A stretch of 36,715 bases of DNA from positions 1 to 36,715 of the forward strand of contig NZ_FZMO01000412.1 in assembly GCF_900197875.1 (NCBI RefSeq), given 5' to 3'. Below, one piece after another: positions 32,518-36,715 of this stretch. The notes beneath the pieces were generated by a model. That model did not search any database, was not told the origin of the DNA, and saw only the letters and a list, made by a program, of their open reading frames with translations. The DNA is from Frankia canadensis. GTDB taxonomy: Bacteria; Actinomycetota; Actinomycetes; Frankiales; Frankiaceae. The position numbers and the translations under genes were made by a program. Every line of letters starts with the position of its first letter. The stretch's first letter is position 1.

Positions 32518-33729
32518 ATGCGCGTGTTGTTGTCGACGTACGGGTCGCGGGGGGACGTCGAACCGCTGCTGGGGCTCGCGGTGCGGGTGCGGGAACTCGG
32601 CGTCCAGGTGCGGATGTGCGCGCCACCGGACGAGGAGTTCGCGCGGCGGCTGGCCGATGTCGGCGTCGCGATGGTGCCGATCGGCCCGCCGATGGGTTCG
32701 ATGGTGGCGCCCTCGTCATCGGCGGAGGCGTCCCGGCGGGTGTCCGACCTGGCGGCGCTGTTCGACGAGATCCTCGCGGCGGCGGCGGGATGCGACGCGC
32801 TCCTGGCGACGGGGATGGCGCATTTCGCCTCGCGGTCGGTGGCCGAGCGGCTCGCCATCCCGTACGTGTACGCGACGTTCTGCCCGTTTCTGCTGCCGTC
32901 GCCATATCAGGCGCCGCCGCCGCTCCTGCTGCCGGGCCAGCCGGCGCCGCCGGCGAATGCCGGCAACCGGGCGCTGTGGCATCTGAACGCGCAGTCGTTC
33001 AACCGGCTCCATCGCGAGGCGCTCAACGCCCATCGGGCCTCGGTCGGCCTGCCGCCGGTGGACGACGTCCGTTCCTTCCTCCTCACCGACCACCCGTGGC
33101 TGGCGACGGACCCGGTCCTGGGCCCCTGGCGGGAGACGGCGGACCTCGACGTCGTGCACACCGGTGCGTGGATCCTGCCGGACGAGCGTCCGCTGCCGGC
33201 CGATCTGACTGCTTTCCTGAATGCTGGCGAACCGCCGGTCTACGTCGGTTTCGGCAGCATGCGCGGAGTGCGCCCGGATACCGCGCGGATGGCCATCGCG
33301 GTTGTCCGCGGGCAGGGCAGGCGCGTGCTCGTCGGGCGCGGCTGGGCGCACCTGAGCCTGATCGACGATGGGGACGACTGTTTCCTCGTCGGCGAGGTCA
33401 ACCAGCAGGCACTGTTCGGCCGGGTGGCCGCGGTCGTGCACCACGGTGGCGCGGGGACGACGACGGCGGCGGCTCGGGCCGGCGCTCCCCAGGTGGTGGT
33501 GCCCCAGGCCGCGGACCAGCCCTACTGGGCCGCCCGGGTGGCCGACCTGGGTATCGGTGCGGCGCACGACGGTCCCACGCCGACGATCGAATCCCTGACC
33601 ACGGCGCTCGACGTGGCGCTGGCCCCCGAGACCCGTGCGCGAGCGATGGCCCTGGCCGGCACGATCCGCGCCGACGGGGCGGCGGCGGCCGCGACCCTGC
33701 TGATCGACCATGTTGATCGACCATGTTGA
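32518..33729 (+). CDS. GT1-type glycosyltransferase (antibiotic/sterol UGT-like)
   Basis: 403 residues; ATG preceded by gggagccgaac. The N-terminal Rossmann domain starts MRVLLSTYGSRGDVEPLLGLA, the signature of the vancomycin GtfB/sterol glucosyltransferase group. The C-terminal donor-binding domain reads VYVGFGSMRGV, FLVGEVNQQALFGRVAAVVHHGGAGTTTAAARAGAPQVVVPQAADQPYWAARVADLG, with the HGGxGT and DQ motifs for the nucleotide-sugar. It would glycosylate a small molecule, lipid or natural product; no biosynthetic cluster is adjacent. The last codons are built from 13-bp tandem repeats. Confidence 0.9.
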   Translation: MRVLLSTYGSRGDVEPLLGLAVRVRELGVQVRMCAPPDEEFARRLADVGVAMVPIGPPMGSMVAPSSSAEASRRVSDLAALFDEILAAAAGCDALLATGMAHFASRSVAERLAIPYVYATFCPFLLPSPYQAPPPLLLPGQPAPPANAGNRALWHLNAQSFNRLHREALNAHRASVGLPPVDDVRSFLLTDHPWLATDPVLGPWRETADLDVVHTGAWILPDERPLPADLTAFLNAGEPPVYVGFGSMRGVRPDTARMAIAVVRGQGRRVLVGRGWAHLSLIDDGDDCFLVGEVNQQALFGRVAAVVHHGGAGTTTAAARAGAPQVVVPQAADQPYWAARVADLGIGAAHDGPTPTIESLTTALDVALAPETRARAMALAGTIRADGAAAAATLLIDHVDRPC

Positions 33730-33757
33730 TCGACCGTGTTGATCGACCGTGTTGACC
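33701..33757. repeat. 13-bp tandem repeats across the glycosyltransferase stop codon
   Basis: Four units: TGATCGACCATGT twice (33701-33713, 33714-33726), then TGATCGACCGTGT twice (33727-33739, 33740-33752), followed by a partial TGACC. As 13 is not a multiple of three, each unit changes the frame; the stop codon (33727-33729) is inside the third unit, so the protein end depends on copy number. Confidence 0.9.
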
Positions 33758-33830
33758 GCGGCCCCGGGCCGGCGACGCTGCCGGCGCGGGGCCGCGGGGA
33801 TCGCACCGGCCTGGTGGCCGGGGTGGTTGC

Positions 33831-35072
33831 TCAGCTTCCCCAGGTGCCGAGCAGGGAGTAGCCGCTGAAGCCGCCGCCGGCGATGGCCTCGGCCTTGACG
33901 GTGCCGCTGACCTGGACCGGGCTCAGGCTGTACGGCGGCATGGTGGTGCCGTTGCCGAGCTGGCCGTAGTAGTTGCTGCCCCAGGCCCACGCGGTGCCGT
34001 CCCAGCGCAGCGCGTACCCGCTGAAGCTGCCCGCCGAGATCGCGGTGACGCCGACGAGCCCGGTGCCTCCGTTGACCTGGACGGGGACCAGCGACGACTC
34101 GTCGTCGCCGTTGCCGAGCTGGCCGGTGTTGCCCAGCCCCCAGGCCCACAGGGTGGCGTCCCGGCGCAGCGCGTAGCCGGTGTTGCCCTCGCTGCTGGCC
34201 GCGATGGCGGTCACCTGGGTGAGGCCGGGTACGACGACGGGCGTCGAGCTGGCCGTGGTGGTGTCGTTGCCGAGCTGGCCGTGGTCGTTCTCGCCCCAGG
34301 CCCGCACCATGCCGTCCCAGCCCAGCGCGTAGCCGTTCTCCTGGCCGCCGGCGATCGCCCTGATGCCGCTGAGCCCGGCGACCTGGACCGGCACCGAGCT
34401 GTCGGTGGTGGTGCCGTCGCCGAGCTGGCCCTCGTCGTTGTAGCCCCAGGCCCACACGGTGCCGTCGCCGCGCAGGGCGTATCCCGTCTGGCCGCCGCTC
34501 GCGATGGCGATGATGCGGTCCAGCCCGCCGACCTGCACGGGAACCCGGCTGCTGGTGGTGGTGGTGCCGTTGCCCAGCTGCCCGTAGGTGTTGTAGCCCC
34601 AGGCCCACACGGTGCCGTTCTGGCGCAGCGCGTACCCGTTGACGCTGCCGCCGGCGAGAGCGGAGACCTGGGTCAGGCCGCTGATCCGGACGGGGAGCGT
34701 GCGGTTCATGGTGGTGCCGTCGCCCAGCTGCCCGTACGCGTTGTAGCCCCAGGACCAGGGGGTGCCGTCCGCGCGCACCGCGTAGCCGGAATACCGGCCC
34801 GCTGCGACGCCGACCACGCGGTCGAGGCCAGTCAGGCCGCTGACCCGGACGGGCACGGCGCTGTTGGTGGTGGTGCCGTTCCCCAGCGCCCCGAGTCCGT
34901 TGTAACCCCAGGACCATTCCGTGCCGCTGGCAGCCGCGAGGCGATGTGGCCCGGTGGCGGTGTCCGGTGGCGTGGTTGCCGCCGTGGCCGCGGCGGCCGC
35001 GGTGGGCAGAGCCAGGATGCCGGCAGCGGCCAGCGCCAGCGTCCCCGGGCCCAGCCGTCGTCGACGAAACAT
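33831..35072 (-). CDS. Secreted RCC1-repeat beta-propeller protein
   Basis: 413 residues from the ATG at 35072 (aggag five bases upstream; a GTG two codons earlier is less well placed). Sec signal peptide: RRRRLGPGTLALAAAGILALPTAAAAA. Then seven tandem RCC1/ATS1 repeats of about 52 residues, each of the type AIAGGxxxGYALRxDGTVWAWGYNxxGQLGNGTTT...PVQVxGL. Seven blades make a full propeller. Function is unknown; bacterial RCC1 proteins are extracellular and often thought to bind proteins or carbohydrates. The last blade ends at GGGFSGYSLLGTW. Its 3' end is copied at 32203. Confidence 0.9.
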   Translation of the reverse strand: MFRRRRLGPGTLALAAAGILALPTAAAAATAATTPPDTATGPHRLAAASGTEWSWGYNGLGALGNGTTTNSAVPVRVSGLTGLDRVVGVAAGRYSGYAVRADGTPWSWGYNAYGQLGDGTTMNRTLPVRISGLTQVSALAGGSVNGYALRQNGTVWAWGYNTYGQLGNGTTTTSSRVPVQVGGLDRIIAIASGGQTGYALRGDGTVWAWGYNDEGQLGDGTTTDSSVPVQVAGLSGIRAIAGGQENGYALGWDGMVRAWGENDHGQLGNDTTTASSTPVVVPGLTQVTAIAASSEGNTGYALRRDATLWAWGLGNTGQLGNGDDESSLVPVQVNGGTGLVGVTAISAGSFSGYALRWDGTAWAWGSNYYGQLGNGTTMPPYSLSPVQVSGTVKAEAIAGGGFSGYSLLGTWGS

Positions 35073-35343
35073 GGTCACTCCTCGTCCCTGTGGGTGTCGT
35101 CATCGACGCCCCTTGGTCGCGAAGAGTAGTCAGTCCCTGCCGCGATGCCGCCGTTCGTCCACGATGGCCGTCGCTCTGCGTGTCGAGTGCATTGCCGGAC
35201 GTCCGGGTCGGGGTCAGCTTTCGGGTTGCCCTCGCCGGTCAAGTGCGCGCAGACCCACGGCTACACCGCGAACTGTGGGATTCTCGGCGTCCGTGCGTGG
35301 GGCCACCGCTCTTGCCTGGGTCACAGTCGGTGGGAGGGTGCGG

Positions 35344-36537
35344 GTGGGCGAGACACCGCTGCTGGCGGGCATCACGGTCGTGGCGGTGGAGCAGGCGGTG
35401 GCCGCGCCGCTGGCGAGCCGCCACCTGGCCGATCTCGGCGCTCGGGTGATCAAGGTGGAGCGGCCGGACGGCGGCGACTTCGCGCGGCGCTACGACACGG
35501 CGGTCGCCGGCATGGGCAGCCACTTCGTCTGGCTGAACCGGGGCAAGGAGTCGATCACCCTCGACCTGAAGCATCCCGCGGGCGCCGCCGTGCTCGCCGA
35601 TCTGGTCGCCCGCGCCGACGTCCTGCTGCAGAATCTGGCGCCGGGCGTGGCGGCCCGCCTCGGATTCGGATCGGACGAGGTACGCGCCCGCCATCCGCGG
35701 CTGGTCACGGTGAGCGTCTCCGGTTACGGCACCGGCGGACCGTTCGCGGACCGGCGCGCCTACGACATGCTCGTGCAGAGCGAGACCGGGCTCGCCTCGG
35801 TGACCGGGCCGCCGGAACGGGCGGCGAAGACGGGAATACCCGCGTCCGACATCGCCGCCGGCATGTATGCCTTCAGCGGCGCGCTCGCCGCCCTGCTCGC
35901 CCGGGAGCGCACGGGTCACGGCGCGGCCATCGAGACCAGCCTGTTCGACGCGACCGCCGAATGGCTCGGCTACCAGATCCACTACGCGGCGGCGACCGGC
36001 GTCGTCCCGCCGCGCGCCGGCCTGAGTCACGCCAGCATCGCCCCCTACGACGCCTTCCCGACGGCTGACGGCGCCGAGGTCCTCATCGGCATCCAGAACG
36101 ACCGCGAGTGGGCGCGGTTCGCGACGTCGTTCCTGGGCCGCCCGGACCTCGTGGACCATCCGGACTGGGCCACCAACGTCGCCCGGGTGCGCCACCGGCG
36201 GCTCGTCGACGCGCTGATCGGCGGCCGGACGGCGACGCTCACCGCCGACGAGACGATCGCGCGGCTCGACGCGATCGACATCGCGAGCGCCCGCCTGAAC
36301 TCCGTCGCCGACCTGCTGACCCATCCGCAGCTCGTCGCCCGTGAGCGGTGGCGCGACGTCGACACCCCGGTCGGTCCCGTCCGCGCGCTGCGCCCGCCGA
36401 TCGACGTCGTCGCCGGCGGTGTCGCGCCGTCGACGGGGCCGGTGCCGGCGCTCGGCGAGCACACCGACGCCGTCCTGCGCTGGCTCGGCTATCCGACGGA
36501 ACGCATCGCCCGGCTGCGAGCCGCGGGCGCGGTCTAG
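35344..36537 (+). CDS. CaiB/BaiF family III CoA-transferase
   Basis: 397 residues from a GTG at 35344. The N-terminal ITVVAVEQAVAAPLASRHLADLGARVIKVERPDGGDFAR, then NRGKESITLDLKHPAG, LLQNLAPGVAARLGF and VSVSGYGTGGPFADRRAYDMLVQSETGL are standard. The catalytic aspartate is in TGIPASDIAAGMYAFSGALAALLARE, and TSLFDATAEWLGY follows. Family III enzymes transfer CoA between acids through a mixed-anhydride intermediate on this Asp. The substrate is unknown. The N-terminal open frame extends further upstream but contains no family similarity. No partner genes are adjacent on the left; the right flank (36538-36715) shows no gene. Confidence 0.9.
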   Translation: MGETPLLAGITVVAVEQAVAAPLASRHLADLGARVIKVERPDGGDFARRYDTAVAGMGSHFVWLNRGKESITLDLKHPAGAAVLADLVARADVLLQNLAPGVAARLGFGSDEVRARHPRLVTVSVSGYGTGGPFADRRAYDMLVQSETGLASVTGPPERAAKTGIPASDIAAGMYAFSGALAALLARERTGHGAAIETSLFDATAEWLGYQIHYAAATGVVPPRAGLSHASIAPYDAFPTADGAEVLIGIQNDREWARFATSFLGRPDLVDHPDWATNVARVRHRRLVDALIGGRTATLTADETIARLDAIDIASARLNSVADLLTHPQLVARERWRDVDTPVGPVRALRPPIDVVAGGVAPSTGPVPALGEHTDAVLRWLGYPTERIARLRAAGAV

Positions 36538-36715
36538 TCCGTTCCTCGGGTTGCGATCTTTGTGTCGGCCTGTCGCGCCAGCGGTCCGAGGCCGTTCGCG
36601 GCCGGCGGTCCGTGACAGCGTTCTGACACTGTCACGGCGTTCTCTGCCAGAAACCTAGGGACAAACCGGACACGACACACCAGGAAACTGGCATCACGCC
36701 GCCTTCCCCGGCGGC

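Noticed and set aside
32716-35103. A 795-codon minus-strand open frame across the glycosyltransferase and RCC1 genes
   Set aside because: It is an Arg/His/Gly-rich shadow frame on GC-rich DNA; the RCC1 frame and the plus-strand GT1 frame carry clear family motifs.
1-36715. CRISPR arrays and tRNA genes
   Set aside because: No regularly spaced repeats of 25-40 bp and no cloverleaf other than the tmRNA ends were found by eye.

Overview
The window is chromosomal DNA from a very GC-rich, GTG-start-using actinobacterium. The pseudogene load, the gene set (PP2C/SpoIIE phosphatase, RCC1-repeat secreted protein, family III CoA-transferase, ECF41 sigma factor) and codon use fit Frankia or a close relative; this genus assignment is inference from gene content. 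The backbone is the actinobacterial prfB - ftsE - ftsX - smpB - ssrA block: release factor 2 (7685-8785), the FtsEX divisome ABC system (12877-14615), SmpB (14829-15308) and a tmRNA (18169-18535) encoding the tag ANKTQPVAPYALAA. Genes for a polysaccharide deacetylase, CobA, a sorbosone-dehydrogenase lipoprotein and a zinc-ribbon membrane peptide sit between prfB and ftsE; a THUMP-like methyltransferase, a DUF1275 membrane protein and a VOC-fold protein sit between smpB and ssrA.

Left of the backbone (1-6850) lie the start of a secreted protein, an integrase fragment, a membrane SpoIIE-type phosphatase, a TetR regulator divergent from a broken ABC ATPase with two palindromic operators between them, a membrane pseudokinase, a TadE/G-like protein and a TPR-like protein.

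Right of ssrA the sequence changes to an accessory, heavily decayed region (18536-32517). It begins with a 12-bp copy of the tmRNA T-arm and a 17-bp stem, then a STAND-type NTPase with a nuclease-like N-terminus cut off just after Walker A, and a VioB/ferritin-like gene broken by three frameshifts. Next is an apparently live ECF41 cluster: sigma factor, an NDH-2-like flavoprotein reduced by internal deletion, a free-standing SnoaL-like domain resembling the ECF41 C-terminal domain, an SDR, an XRE regulator and a convergent NmrA-like epimerase. TGTCACA-N16-TGTC and AGTCACA-N16-GGTC promoters precede the flavoprotein and the epimerase. After that come a 5'-truncated group II intron (maturase C-terminus plus domains V/VI) inside a mobile-element gene remnant, an enoyl-CoA hydratase pseudogene, an HxlR regulator and a quinone-reductase-like enzyme sharing an almost identical 24-bp operator, an AMP-ligase fragment, and an amidohydrolase with a cut-off P450 behind a promoter carrying a perfect palindrome and a perfect CRP-type site.

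The right end has an intact GT1-type glycosyltransferase, a secreted RCC1-repeat protein (a piece of whose 3' end is duplicated 1.6 kb away) and a CaiB/BaiF CoA-transferase. No CRISPR array or tRNA gene was seen. The most interesting points are the HxlR operator pair, the ECF41 cluster with its separated regulatory domain, and the decayed defence-like gene beside ssrA.
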